DNA of 64,000 nt from CAHJXG01 sp964235485 (GTDB lineage Bacteria > Pseudomonadota > Alphaproteobacteria > Acetobacterales > Acetobacteraceae): the NCBI GenBank assembly GCA_964235485.1, contig CAXSAZ010000009.1, forward strand, positions 1 to 64,000. Direction: 5' to 3'. Below, one piece after another: positions 52,778 to 61,417 of the stretch. The notes under the pieces were generated by a model that made no database searches, had not been told where the DNA came from, and saw only the letters and a program-made list of their open reading frames with translations. Made by a program: the position numbers and the translations under genes. Positions within the stretch are counted from its first letter, which is position 1. Every line of letters starts with the position of its first letter.

Positions 52778-53504
52778 CGGCGGCGATCCGCGCGGCGGCG
52801 CCGGGGCCGAGATAGGCCTCGATCACCGCCGGGTCCTCGCACACCTGCCGCGGCGGCCCGGCGGCGATGGTGCGGCCCTGCGCGAGCACATAAACCTGGC
52901 TGCAAAGCTGCATCACCGCCTGCATGACGTGCTCGATCATCAGCACGGTAATGCCGTCCGCCGCCAGCCCGCGCAGCACCGGCAGCATGGCGTCGATCTC
53001 CGCCGGGTTCAGCCCGGCCAATACCTCGTCCAGCAGCAGCAGCGCCGGCTCGGTCGCAAGCGCGCGCGCCAGCTCCAGCCGCTTGCGCCCCGCGACCGTC
53101 AACGCGGCGGCGGGCTTGTCCAGCTCCGGCGTCAGCCCGACGCGCGCGGCGACCCCGGCGGCGCGGTCCAGGGCCTCGGCGCGGCCGGGGTGGCGGAGGT
53201 GGGCGCCGACGGCGATGTTCTCCCGCACCGTCAGCCCGGCGAAGGGCTGCACGATCTGGAACGTGCGGACGATGCCGCGCCGGGCGCGCCGGTGCGCGGC
53301 CTCGGTTGTCACGTCGGCGCCCTCGAACACCACCCGACCGGCGCTTGGCGGGACGAAGCCGGCGATCACCGTGAACAGCGTGGTCTTGCCGGCGCCGTTC
53401 GGCCCGATCAGGCCGGTGATGCTGCCGCGCTCCACGGCGAGCGATGCGTCCGCCACCGCGAGCAGGCCGCCGAACCGCTTGCTGACGCCCTCGACGGATA
53501 GCAT
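52770..53504 (-). CDS. livG: Liv-type ABC transporter ATP-binding protein LivG
   Basis: A 244-residue ABC ATPase starting MLSVEGVSKRFGGLLAVADA, with Walker A GPNGAGKTTLF, signature-equivalent LTVAGRKRLELARAL, Walker B LLLLDEVLAGLNP and H-loop MIEHVM. The RRARRGIVRTFQIVQPF segment is characteristic of LivG. The signature motif reads TVAGRK rather than LSGGQ, as in several LivG proteins. The start ATG shares one base with the livM stop (TGATG), indicating coupling. It is the second ATPase of the operon's uptake system. Confidence 0.93.
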
Positions 53505-54424
53505 CAAGCGCGCTTCCCGCCGGCGAGGCCACCGGGCATGAAGGCGATGGCGGCCACCAGCAGCAGGCCGAACAGCGCCTGGTCCACGCCCGGGACGGGG
53601 CCGGCGACGAGGCGGGTCAGCTCGCCCAGGGCCTGCAGCGCGACCGCGCCGACGACGGGACCCGCAACCGTGCCGATGCCGCCGACGACGGGGGCCAGCA
53701 GGGCGGCAACGGAAACGCCGGCGCCGTAAACGAGGCCCGCGTCGATGTAGAGGTAATACTGGACATACAGCACGCCGGCGGCGGCGGTGATGGCGGCCGA
53801 CAAGGTGATCGCGCGCAGCTTGGTGGCGAACGCGTCGATGCCCAGGGCGCGGGCCGCTTCCTCGTTCTCGCGCACCGCGGCGAGCTGCGCGCCGAACCGG
53901 GACCGGGCGATGGCTTCGGTGAGCAGCAGCGCGGCGGCGACGCAGCCAAGGGCCACGTAGAAGAACCCGGCGCGGGCGAACTGGAAATTGGCAGGCCGCG
54001 GATCGAGCCGCAGCAGCAGCCCGGCGGCGCCCCCGGTGATCGGCGCGGCGTTGGCGCCGATGCGCAGCACCTCGGCGAACGCCAGCGTGACCAGGGCGAA
54101 GTAGGAGCCGCGCAGCCCGGCGCGGAAGCTCAGGAAGCCGATCACCGCGCCGACCAGCGCCCCCGCCGCGATGCCCAGCACAGCACCCGCCCAGGCGTTG
54201 ACGCCGTGCTGCTGCAGCAGCACGGTCACGTAGGCGCCGGTGCCGTAGAACGCGGCGTGGCCAAAGGAAAGCTGGCCGCCGAAGCCGCCCAGCAGGTTCC
54301 AGCCCTGCGCCGCCAAAGCCACGATCAGCGCGCCGACCAGGAAGTTCAGCACGGCGTCGCCGGGCGCCAGCGCCGGCACCACGGCCAACGCCAGCACGGT
54401 GGCGATGCCGGCCCAACCCTTCAT
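53504..54424 (-). CDS. livM: Liv-type ABC transporter permease LivM
   Basis: A 306-residue inner-membrane permease with about ten hydrophobic segments. GGFGGQLSFGHAAFYGTGAY is the LivM hallmark, and the cytoplasmic coupling loop AVRENEEAARALGIDAFATK contacts the ATPases. It is a little shorter than the usual 320-350 residues. The ATG at 54424 overlaps the livH stop (ATGA). With LivH it forms the channel for the substrate captured by the LivK at 55297. Confidence 0.92.
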   Translation of the reverse strand: MKGWAGIATVLALAVVPALAPGDAVLNFLVGALIVALAAQGWNLLGGFGGQLSFGHAAFYGTGAYVTVLLQQHGVNAWAGAVLGIAAGALVGAVIGFLSFRAGLRGSYFALVTLAFAEVLRIGANAAPITGGAAGLLLRLDPRPANFQFARAGFFYVALGCVAAALLLTEAIARSRFGAQLAAVRENEEAARALGIDAFATKLRAITLSAAITAAAGVLYVQYYLYIDAGLVYGAGVSVAALLAPVVGGIGTVAGPVVGAVALQALGELTRLVAGPVPGVDQALFGLLLVAAIAFMPGGLAGGKRA

Positions 54425-55290
54425 GCGCGCGCCCCGAACAGCCCGGTCGGCCGCAGCAGCAGCACCAGGATGAAGATGAGGAACACGCCGATCTGCCCCA
54501 GGCTGTCGCCCAGGAACAGCCCGCCGAGGCTTTCCACCACGCCGATCACCAGGCCCCCAACCACGGCGCCGGGGATGGACCCCATGCCGCCCAGCACGAC
54601 AACGGTGAAGGCGACCAGCACGAAAGCCTCGCCGACGCGCGGGTTGACGTAGTAGCTGGGCATCAGCAGCCCGGCGGCGACGGCCAGGCAAGCGCAGCCC
54701 AGGCCGAAGGTGACGGCGAAGACGTGCGGCACGTCGATGCCCACCAGGCGCGCGCCCAAGTCCTCGCGTGCGACGGCGCGGATGGCGCGGCCGGTGTCGG
54801 TCCGCGCCAGCAGCGCCCAAAGCAGGGCGGCGACGCTCACGGCGGCGGCAAAGCCGATCAAGCGCGGACGCGACAGCAGCATGGGACCCACTGCCACCAC
54901 ATCAAGCCCATCGCTCCCTTCGAGCGAGCGCGTGTCGGCGTGGAACACGGCCAGCAGGCCGTTCTCGATGGCGATGGCGAGGCCCAGCGTCACCAGCAGC
55001 ACGTTGCCGTCCCGCCCGCGGCTGGCCGGGCCGATCACGAAACGCTGCAAGGCGTAGCCGGCGGCGAAGAAGCACGGCACCAGCGGGACGATGGCAGCGT
55101 AGGGGCCGATGCCGGCGGCGCCCAACCCCCACACCGCGAACATCGCGCAGGTCAGCAGCGCGCCGTGGGCGAAGTTGACGATGTGCAGCACGCCGTAGAT
55201 CAGCGTGAGGCCGAGCGCCACCAGCGCATACACGGCGCCGGTGAGCAGGCCGTTGACCACGGCCTCGGCGATGATGGCGGGCGGGAGCAT
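54421..55290 (-). CDS. livH: Liv-type ABC transporter permease LivH
   Basis: A 289-residue permease with about eight membrane segments. NGLLTGAVYALVALGLTLIY and GVLHIVNFAHGALLTCAMF are LivH signatures, and the coupling loop IRAVAREDLGARLVGIDVPH is intact. It follows livK by six bases, the only non-overlapping junction in this operon. Confidence 0.93.
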   Translation of the reverse strand: MLPPAIIAEAVVNGLLTGAVYALVALGLTLIYGVLHIVNFAHGALLTCAMFAVWGLGAAGIGPYAAIVPLVPCFFAAGYALQRFVIGPASRGRDGNVLLVTLGLAIAIENGLLAVFHADTRSLEGSDGLDVVAVGPMLLSRPRLIGFAAAVSVAALLWALLARTDTGRAIRAVAREDLGARLVGIDVPHVFAVTFGLGCACLAVAAGLLMPSYYVNPRVGEAFVLVAFTVVVLGGMGSIPGAVVGGLVIGVVESLGGLFLGDSLGQIGVFLIFILVLLLRPTGLFGARA

Positions 55291-55296
55291 CGGCCG

Positions 55297-56490
55297 TCAG
55301 GCGACGGGAAACACGGGCTTGGCGTCGGCAAAGGCGGTCGGGAAGATCACCTTGATGTCGCCGCCCTGCACCTGGGTGTTGACCGGGCTTGCGCCCTGGT
55401 TCTGGCCGCCCACGAAGCGGGTGGGGCCGTACGGCATGATGTGGCCGGCGAAGCTGGAGCCGGCAATCGCTTCCGTGAGCTTCGCCCGGTCCGCGCTGCC
55501 CGCCCGGTCGAGCGCATCGGCCACCAGCAGCACGCAGGAATAGTTCAGCATCACGTTGTAGGCGAAGAACTTGCCCCGCGCCTCGACCTTGCGGCGCAGC
55601 GCCTCCGTCTTCGGGTTGCGCGGGTCGGCCCAGTGGTTGCAGTCCAGCAGGCCCTCCGCGACCGCCGGGAACTCCTTGACGAAGCGGTAGTTGGAGGCCG
55701 CGCCGTTCAGCACGCCGTAGATGCCCTTCGGCTTGACGCGCTGCTGCTGCAGCGTGCGGGCCAGCATCACGAACTCGGCGTAGTAGTCGGACGGCAGGAT
55801 CAGGTCCGGCGCCAAGGAGCGGATGCGGAGCGCGATGTTGCTCATGTCGCGCGCGGGCGTCGGGTGGGCCATCGTGTCCAGGATCTCGAAGCCGCGCTTC
55901 GGCAATTCCGCCTGCATCAGCTTGGCGAGGCCGCTGCCGAACAGCCCGTCCTCGTGCACCAGCACAACCGTTTTCGCGGGCTTGCCGGCGGCGGCGTTCA
56001 GCGCGGCCAGGTTGTCGAGCGCCACCGTTGACACCGTGCCGAAGCCCGGCGCGAAGCGGAACGTGTTGGCAAGCCCGCGGCTCACGATGCTGTCGGACAC
56101 GCCGACATCGACCATGTAGGGCAGGCCATACCGGGCCGCCGCCTGGCTGGCGGCCAGGCAGATCGGGCTGGCGAAGCCGCCGACCACCGCGGAAACGCCC
56201 TCGGCCTGCATCCGCTCCACTTCCTGCGTGCCGGCGTCGGGCGTGGAGCGGGCGTCGCCGAACACCATCTCCAGCTTGGCGCCGCCGAGGCCCGGGATGC
56301 CGCCCGCCGCGTTCACGTCGTCGATGGCGATCTGCGCGCCGAGCCGGCCCAGGTCGCCATCCTGCGCCAGCGCGCCGGTGACGGGCTGGAGGATGCCGAG
56401 CTTTACGGGCGCCGGCTGCGCCCGCAGGATGGAAGGAGCCGCCAGGGCGGCGGCGGCTGTCAGCGTGGCCCGGCGCGTCAACTGGCTCAT
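55297..56490 (-). CDS. livK: Liv-type ABC transporter substrate-binding protein
   Basis: A 397-residue periplasmic binding protein with an export signal (LTRRATLTAAAALAAPSILRA, twin-arginine-like). The mature part starts VKLGILQPVTGALAQDGDLG, the ligand-binding fold of the branched-chain amide-binding family. Contact regions include VVGGFASPICLAASQAAARY and VDVGVSDSIVSRG. Its start overlaps the gntR stop (ATGA), so the sensor and the binding protein are translated together. The ligand is unlikely to be a plain amino acid, given the catabolic genes downstream (inference). Confidence 0.92.
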   Translation of the reverse strand: MSQLTRRATLTAAAALAAPSILRAQPAPVKLGILQPVTGALAQDGDLGRLGAQIAIDDVNAAGGIPGLGGAKLEMVFGDARSTPDAGTQEVERMQAEGVSAVVGGFASPICLAASQAAARYGLPYMVDVGVSDSIVSRGLANTFRFAPGFGTVSTVALDNLAALNAAAGKPAKTVVLVHEDGLFGSGLAKLMQAELPKRGFEILDTMAHPTPARDMSNIALRIRSLAPDLILPSDYYAEFVMLARTLQQQRVKPKGIYGVLNGAASNYRFVKEFPAVAEGLLDCNHWADPRNPKTEALRRKVEARGKFFAYNVMLNYSCVLLVADALDRAGSADRAKLTEAIAGSSFAGHIMPYGPTRFVGGQNQGASPVNTQVQGGDIKVIFPTAFADAKPVFPVA

Positions 56491-57287
56491 CGCGGTCCTG
56501 TTCTTTCTGTTGCGGGTCGAGGCGTGGGCACGCTGGGGCGCCAGTGCCGGCGGTCGCTGCCGCCGGTGCGGGTCAGGTCCAGGTGGAAGGCGAAGCGGTC
56601 CGGACGATACAGCGCGTGCAGGTGCTCGACGCCGGCGCCATCCGCGTCGTGCACCACGCGGGTCAGCGACAGCAGCGGCGCGCCCACCTCAAGCCGCAGC
56701 GCCTCCGCCACGTCCGGCCCGGCCAGCGTCGCCGAGATCGCCTGGCTCGCCCGGTCGGCCACCACCCCGGAGCGTTCCAGCAGCCCCAGCAGCGGCATGG
56801 CCGCGAGGTCCGCCTCGGCGTAGGTCGCGCCGATGCGTTCGGGCACGTGGGTGGTGAGATGGGAGAACGGCTCGCCCTCGATCAGCCGGATGCGGACCGA
56901 CCGCTGCGTGCGCTCCCCGGGGCGGAGGCCCAGCGCCGCGGTGACCGCGTCCGGCGGCACGCCGTAGGCGAAGCTCAGCAGGCGCACCCCGGTGCGCTGG
57001 CCCATCGCCTTGAGGTGCGCGAACACGTCGGCCAGGTCCGCGCCGACCACCGGGCTGAGGCCCGCGTCGGCGACAAAGGTGCCGGCGCCGACCCGCCGCC
57101 GCACCAGGCCCTCGCCGGCCAGCCGGTCGAGCGCCCGGCGCACGGTGACGCGCGACACGCCCTGCTCGGCCGCAAGCCGCGGCTCGCCGGGGATGCGCGA
57201 CCCGGCGGGAAGCTCGCCGCAGGCGATCCGCTCCTTGAGCATCAGGTAGATCCTGCGCGCCTTGAACGATTCGGCCGCCACGTCCAC
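56487..57287 (-). CDS. GntR-family regulator, HutC/UTRA type
   Basis: A 266-residue GntR regulator. The winged helix (RRIYLMLKERIACGELPAGS to RALDRLAGEGLVRRRVGAGT) is followed by a UTRA effector domain (about 80-245, with LIEGEPFSHLTTHVPERIG), which senses small molecules such as pathway intermediates. The start is a GTG. It is the first gene of the eleven-gene operon and faces leuC across 107 bases, so it probably represses both transcripts until the substrate or an intermediate appears. Confidence 0.92.
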   Translation of the reverse strand: MDVAAESFKARRIYLMLKERIACGELPAGSRIPGEPRLAAEQGVSRVTVRRALDRLAGEGLVRRRVGAGTFVADAGLSPVVGADLADVFAHLKAMGQRTGVRLLSFAYGVPPDAVTAALGLRPGERTQRSVRIRLIEGEPFSHLTTHVPERIGATYAEADLAAMPLLGLLERSGVVADRASQAISATLAGPDVAEALRLEVGAPLLSLTRVVHDADGAGVEHLHALYRPDRFAFHLDLTRTGGSDRRHWRPSVPTPRPATERTGPR

Positions 57288-57394
57288 TCGGTTGTCCCTT
57301 CACCGGCCCGGTAGCTGTCCATCCTATGGAACAACCGGATTGCGTCAACCGGCGCCGGGCGTGCAAGATCGGCGGCGTGAAGGGAGGGCTTGCC
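57288..57394. promoter_or_regulatory. Divergent gntR-leuC control region with candidate operators
   Basis: The spacer holds two inverted repeats. CGGTTGTCCC (57289-57298) faces GGAACAACCG (57328-57337) with one mismatch. TCCAT-CCT-ATGGA (57318-57330) is a perfect short palindrome lying within TGTCCATCCTATGGAACA. Both are plausible GntR (HutC-type) sites able to control the two divergent transcripts. The leuC ribosome binding site (AGGGAGGG) lies at the right end. Confidence 0.55.
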
Positions 57395-58795
57395 ATGTCC
57401 GCACGGACGATGTTCGACAAGATCTGGGACGCCCACACGGTCGCGGACCTCGGCGATGGCTGGTCGCTGCTGCATGTGGACCGGCATCTGCTGCACGACC
57501 TTTCGGGCGGGCGGGCGCTGGAGGACGTGCTGGAACGCCGCCTCGTCGTGCGCAACCCGCAACTCGCCTTCGCCACGCCCGACCACGCGGTGTCGAGCGC
57601 CCCGGACCGCGAACGGCATGGCTTTCCCGCCGGTGAGCGCCTGCGCGCCGGGCTGCGTGAAAAGGCGCAGGCGACCGGCGTCCGCTTCTTCGACATCGGC
57701 CATGACGGGCAGGGGATCGTGCACGTGATGGGGCCGGAGCTGGGCATCGTGCTGCCGGGCTTGACGGTGATCTGCGGCGACAGCCACACCTGCACCAACG
57801 GCGGGCTGGGCGCGCTGGCGTTCGGGGTCGGGTCGTCGGAGCTGACGCACGCGCTCGCGACCCAGACGCTGCGGCAGCGCCGGCCGAAGCGGATGCGGGT
57901 GCGCTTCGACGGCCAACCCGGCCCGGGCGTCACGCCGAAGGACCTGGCGCTGCACCTGATCGGGCGGGTCGGCGCTTCGGCCGGGACCGGATACGCCGTG
58001 GAGTATGCCGGCGCCGCGGTCCGCGCGATGGGCATCGAGGGGCGGATGACGATCTGCAACCTGTCGATCGAGATGGGTGCCAAGATCGGCATGGCGGCCC
58101 CCGACGACAAAACGTTCGAGTACGTCGCCGGGCGCCGCTTCGCCCCGTCCGGCGCGTTGTTCGACGGAGCCGTGGCGCAGTGGCGCACGCTGGCGACCGA
58201 CGACGGCGCCCTCTTCGACCGCGAGGAAGCGGTTGACGCCGCCGCCGTTCCGCCCACCGTCACCTGGGGCACCAGCCCGGAGCACGCGGTCGCCATCGAC
58301 GGGGCGATCCCGGACCCGGCCGACGCCGCCGATCCGGCGCAGCGCGAGGCTTGGCAGGCGGCGCTCGATTACATGGGGCTGACACCGGGCGAGCGGATCG
58401 CGGGAACCAAGGTGGATTGGGTGTTCGTCGGCTCCTGCAGCAACAGCCGCTTGTCGGACTTGCGCGACGCCGCCGCCATCGCCCGTGGCCGGCGCGTGGC
58501 GGAGGGCGTGACCGCCTGGGTGGTGCCGGGGTCGGAGCGCGTGAAGCGGGACGCCGAAGCGGAGGGGCTTGACCGCGTGTTCCGCGACGCCGGCTTCGCT
58601 TGGCGGGAACCTGGCTGCAGCATGTGCGTCGCCGCCAATGGCGAGCGGGTGCCGCCGGGGCAGCGCGCCGTGTCCACCTCCAACCGCAACTTCGTCGGCC
58701 GGCAGGGACCGGGCGCCCGCACCCACCTGGCCAGCCCGGCCATGGCCGTGGCCGCCGCCGTCACCGGCGCGATCAGCGACGTGCGGCGGATCTGA
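57395..58795 (+). CDS. leuC: Aconitase-family dehydratase large subunit (LeuC-like)
   Basis: A 466-residue large subunit of the isopropylmalate isomerase group. CGDSHTCTNGGLGALAFGVG, GSCSNSRLSDLRDAA and GCSMCVAANGERV carry the three cysteines for the 4Fe-4S cluster. AGGGAGGG lies seven bases before the ATG. Length and motifs equal classic LeuC, so leucine synthesis is possible; however, its position divergent from a catabolic operon with an ICL-type lyase suggests a hydratase for a substituted maleate, as in dimethylmaleate hydratase (known to be LeuCD-related). Which applies cannot be settled from sequence alone. Confidence 0.88.
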   Translation: MSARTMFDKIWDAHTVADLGDGWSLLHVDRHLLHDLSGGRALEDVLERRLVVRNPQLAFATPDHAVSSAPDRERHGFPAGERLRAGLREKAQATGVRFFDIGHDGQGIVHVMGPELGIVLPGLTVICGDSHTCTNGGLGALAFGVGSSELTHALATQTLRQRRPKRMRVRFDGQPGPGVTPKDLALHLIGRVGASAGTGYAVEYAGAAVRAMGIEGRMTICNLSIEMGAKIGMAAPDDKTFEYVAGRRFAPSGALFDGAVAQWRTLATDDGALFDREEAVDAAAVPPTVTWGTSPEHAVAIDGAIPDPADAADPAQREAWQAALDYMGLTPGERIAGTKVDWVFVGSCSNSRLSDLRDAAAIARGRRVAEGVTAWVVPGSERVKRDAEAEGLDRVFRDAGFAWREPGCSMCVAANGERVPPGQRAVSTSNRNFVGRQGPGARTHLASPAMAVAAAVTGAISDVRRI

Positions 58796-58809
58796 GGGGA
58801 GGCCCCGCC

Positions 58810-59430
58810 ATGCAGCGGTTCACCGCCCTTTCCGGCGTCGCGGCGCCCTTGATGCGCGACAACATCGACACGGACGTCATCATCCGCATCGAACGGCTGG
58901 CCGGCACGACAAAGGCGAGCATGGGCGCGGTGGCGTTCGAGGCCTGGCGGTTCCTCCCGGACGGCCGCGAGGACCCGGGTTTCGTGCTGAACCGGCCCGG
59001 GTTCCGCGGCGCGCCGATCCTCGTCGCGGGCGCCAACTTCGGCTGCGGCTCGTCGCGCGAAGGGGCGGTTTGGGCGCTGATGGGTCTGGGACTGCGCTGC
59101 GTCATCGCCGAAAGCTTCGGCGACATCTTTTTCAACAACTGCTTCCAGAACGGGCTGCTGCCGGTCCGCTTGCCGGCCGACGCCGTGCGCCGCTTGGCGG
59201 ACCAGTGCACGGGCGGGGACGCCCAGGTCACGGTGGACCTCCGGCAGCAAACGGTCGCCTTCCCGCGCGGCGAGCGCGTCGATTTCGCAATCGAGCCCAT
59301 GCGCCGGACGGCGATGCTCGAAGGGTTGGACGAGATCGGCCTGACGCTGAAGCACGCGGAAGCGATTGCCGAGTGGCAAGCTGCCGACGCCGCCGCGCGG
59401 CCCTGGGTTTGGCAGGCCGGCGACGGTTAG
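58810..59430 (+). CDS. leuD: Aconitase-family dehydratase small subunit (LeuD-like)
   Basis: A 206-residue small (swivel) subunit matching LeuD. MRDNIDTDVIIRIERL and GANFGCGSSREGAVWALMGL are the substrate-binding signatures, and ESFGDIFFNNCFQNGLLPVR is the conserved tail motif. GGGGAGG lies eight bases upstream of the ATG and the spacing to leuC is 14 bases, so the two subunits are co-translated. The residue after NIDTD in classic LeuD is usually Gln-Ile-Ile-Pro; here it is Val-Ile-Ile-Arg, which may reflect a different substrate. Confidence 0.88.
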   Translation: MQRFTALSGVAAPLMRDNIDTDVIIRIERLAGTTKASMGAVAFEAWRFLPDGREDPGFVLNRPGFRGAPILVAGANFGCGSSREGAVWALMGLGLRCVIAESFGDIFFNNCFQNGLLPVRLPADAVRRLADQCTGGDAQVTVDLRQQTVAFPRGERVDFAIEPMRRTAMLEGLDEIGLTLKHAEAIAEWQAADAAARPWVWQAGDG

Positions 59431-59442
59431 GCCCGGCCGGGT

Positions 59443-59474
59443 GGCGGCGGTACCGGCGCCGCGAGGCCGCCGCC
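59443..59474 (+). terminator. GC hairpin after leuD
   Basis: Perfect 8-base arms (GGCGGCGG and CCGCCGCC) around a 16-base loop, 12 bases after the leuD stop and between convergent genes. There is no T run, so it is only a possible terminator. Confidence 0.35.
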
Positions 59475-59542
59475 GTCGCGTCCGGGGCGTTGAGCGGGTT
59501 CCGCGCCCGTCCCGTGTGCAACAGAACCGTATCGACCGTGCC

Positions 59543-60463
59543 TCAACGCCGCGGCGGGGCGAATTCCACCTTGGCAAACAGCGCCGCAGCCCAATCGACG
59601 AACACGCGCAACCGCGTGCTCAGGTGCCGGCTCGGCGAGTACACCACGTGCAGCGGGAGCGGGGGTACGCCCCATTCCGGCAGCACTTCCCGCAACGCCC
59701 CGCTTTCAAGGTGCTGCCGCACCATGAAATGCGGCGCCTGCAGGACCCCATGGCCAGCCAGCCCGGCCGCTAGGTATGTTTGCGCCTCGTTCACCGCCAC
59801 CTGGTAGCGCACCGCCACCTCCAGCGTCTCGCCTCCGCGCACGAAGCTGAGCGGGTGCGGCTCGGCCAGGCTTTGCTTGAGGTAGCCGACCCCTACGTGA
59901 TCCTGCTCCAGCGCGCGCGGGTCCGCTGGCATCCCGTGCGCGTGGAGGTAGGCCGGGGCCGCGCAGGTGGTCATGTGCATCTCGGCGACCCGCCGGGCGA
60001 TCAGCGACAGGTCGCTGATGACGCCGGCCCGGATGACGCAATCAACGTTGTCCGCCACCAGGTCAGCCGCCCGGTCCGACGTCCCGACCTCCAGTTGGAT
60101 ATCCGGATACCTGGAAAAGAACCCGCCCAGCGCGGGCATGATGATCCCCTGCGCGATGGATGACGACACATCGACCCGCAAGCGGCCCTTCGGCCGCGCT
60201 TGCGACGCCGTGACGCTCGCGTCCAGTTCTTCCAGGTCGTGCAGCAGCCGGGCCGCCCGCTCATAATAAGCGGCGCCGTCCGCAGTCACCGCGAGCCGCC
60301 GCGTGGTCCGGCTGAGCAGCTTGGTGCGGAGATGGGCCTCCAGTTGCTGCAGCAGCTTGCTCACCGTCGCTTTGGGCGTCCCGAGGCCGGCGGCAGCCTG
60401 GGTGAAGCTGCCGGTTTCGACGATGCGGACGAACGCCCGCAAGGCGGCTACTTGGTCCATCAT
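59543..60463 (-). CDS. LysR-family regulator of the RND efflux operon
   Basis: A 306-residue LysR protein with the helix-turn-helix SFTQAAAGLGTPKATVSKLL and a co-inducer domain starting near residue 90 (GRLRVDVSSSIAQGIIMPAL). It is divergent from the hydrolase-efflux operon across 120 bases that contain a perfect LysR-type palindrome. The layout recalls MexT-mexEF, where a LysR protein activates the pump; here activation is inferred. Confidence 0.9.
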   Translation of the reverse strand: MMDQVAALRAFVRIVETGSFTQAAAGLGTPKATVSKLLQQLEAHLRTKLLSRTTRRLAVTADGAAYYERAARLLHDLEELDASVTASQARPKGRLRVDVSSSIAQGIIMPALGGFFSRYPDIQLEVGTSDRAADLVADNVDCVIRAGVISDLSLIARRVAEMHMTTCAAPAYLHAHGMPADPRALEQDHVGVGYLKQSLAEPHPLSFVRGGETLEVAVRYQVAVNEAQTYLAAGLAGHGVLQAPHFMVRQHLESGALREVLPEWGVPPLPLHVVYSPSRHLSTRLRVFVDWAAALFAKVEFAPPRR

Positions 60464-60479
60464 CCTATCCGCTCCGCTG

Positions 60480-60501
60480 ATTGTCCACCATCATGGACAA
60501 T
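60480..60501. promoter_or_regulatory. Candidate LysR operator
   Basis: ATTGTCCA and TGGACAAT form a perfect inverted repeat with a six-base spacer, placed 17 bases upstream of the LysR start and 83 bases upstream of the hydrolase start. Dyad size and position fit a LysR recognition site controlling both directions. Confidence 0.6.
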
Positions 60502-60583
60502 GTAATTCCATTGCCAGCATTAAATTAGCCCATGGTCAATCCCACCCTATGATGCGTCGCAACAGGGGGGTTGAGCCTTCACC

Positions 60584-61417
60584 ATGCTGGTCCAGCCCAC
60601 ACGTGAGCGGCTCGAAGTCGGGCGTGCCTCCTCCGTTCCGATCCGCTTGTATCGGGGCGCCTCCGTGCAGCCCGCGCCGCTCGTGCTGCATCTGCCCGGC
60701 GGGGCCTTCACCGGCCTGCCGGCTGAGCGCCCGGTCGCCGCCCTGCTGGCCGAGGCCGGGGCGGTGGTCATCTCCGCGGACTACCCCATCGGCGCGGCCC
60801 ACCCCTTCCCGGATGCGGTGGAGGCGATGTATGCGCTGCTCCGCTGCCTGCATGACCGCCGCGCTTGCTGGGCCGCCCGGGCGTCGAAGCTGTTCGTTGC
60901 CGGCGAGGAGGCCGGCGGCACCCTGGCGGCCGCGCTCGCGATCATGGCGCGCGACCGCCTCGGGCCGCCCGTCGCCGGGCAGATCCTGTTGTCGCCCATG
61001 CTCGATCCCGACATGGGAACCTGCTCGTTCCGCGACGCGGAGGCCGGGCCGGTCGGCTGCAAGTGGGCCGATGGCTGGGCCGTGTATCTCGGCTGTCCCG
61101 ACAAGGCCGCGCACCCCTACGCCGCCCCGTCGGCGGGATCGCGCCTGCACGGCTTGCCGCCTGCCCTGGTGATCACGACGCCGGACGACCCGATGCGCGA
61201 TGAATGCCTGGCCTACGCCGGGCGCCTGACGCAGGCGGGCGTCGCCATCCACGTCCGGGCCATCACGGCGCATGACTGGCCGGATGCGCTGGCGGGACCC
61301 GTCCCGCCCGGGCCGCCCCCCGCCTGGGCTGGGGTGGTCCGCAAGAACTTCGCCGATTTCTTCGCCGCCGCCGTGCTGCCGCCGCCGGCCCGGTCCACCA
61401 ATGGGAGTGTTGCATGA
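60584..61417 (+). CDS. Alpha/beta hydrolase-fold protein with altered nucleophile elbow
   Basis: A 277-residue alpha/beta hydrolase resembling the hormone-sensitive-lipase group. HLPGGAFTGL matches the oxyanion HGGG region and SADYPIGAAHPFPDAVEAM follows as usual. The nucleophile elbow reads VAGEEAGGTLAAAL: Glu109 replaces the catalytic Ser of GDSAGG. Asp (TTPDDPMRDE) and His (ITAHDWPDA) are kept. The protein is thus probably not a standard esterase; a binding or Glu-based role is possible. The stop overlaps the efflux adaptor gene (ATGA), so it belongs to the efflux operon. Confidence 0.85.
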   Translation: MLVQPTRERLEVGRASSVPIRLYRGASVQPAPLVLHLPGGAFTGLPAERPVAALLAEAGAVVISADYPIGAAHPFPDAVEAMYALLRCLHDRRACWAARASKLFVAGEEAGGTLAAALAIMARDRLGPPVAGQILLSPMLDPDMGTCSFRDAEAGPVGCKWADGWAVYLGCPDKAAHPYAAPSAGSRLHGLPPALVITTPDDPMRDECLAYAGRLTQAGVAIHVRAITAHDWPDALAGPVPPGPPPAWAGVVRKNFADFFAAAVLPPPARSTNGSVA

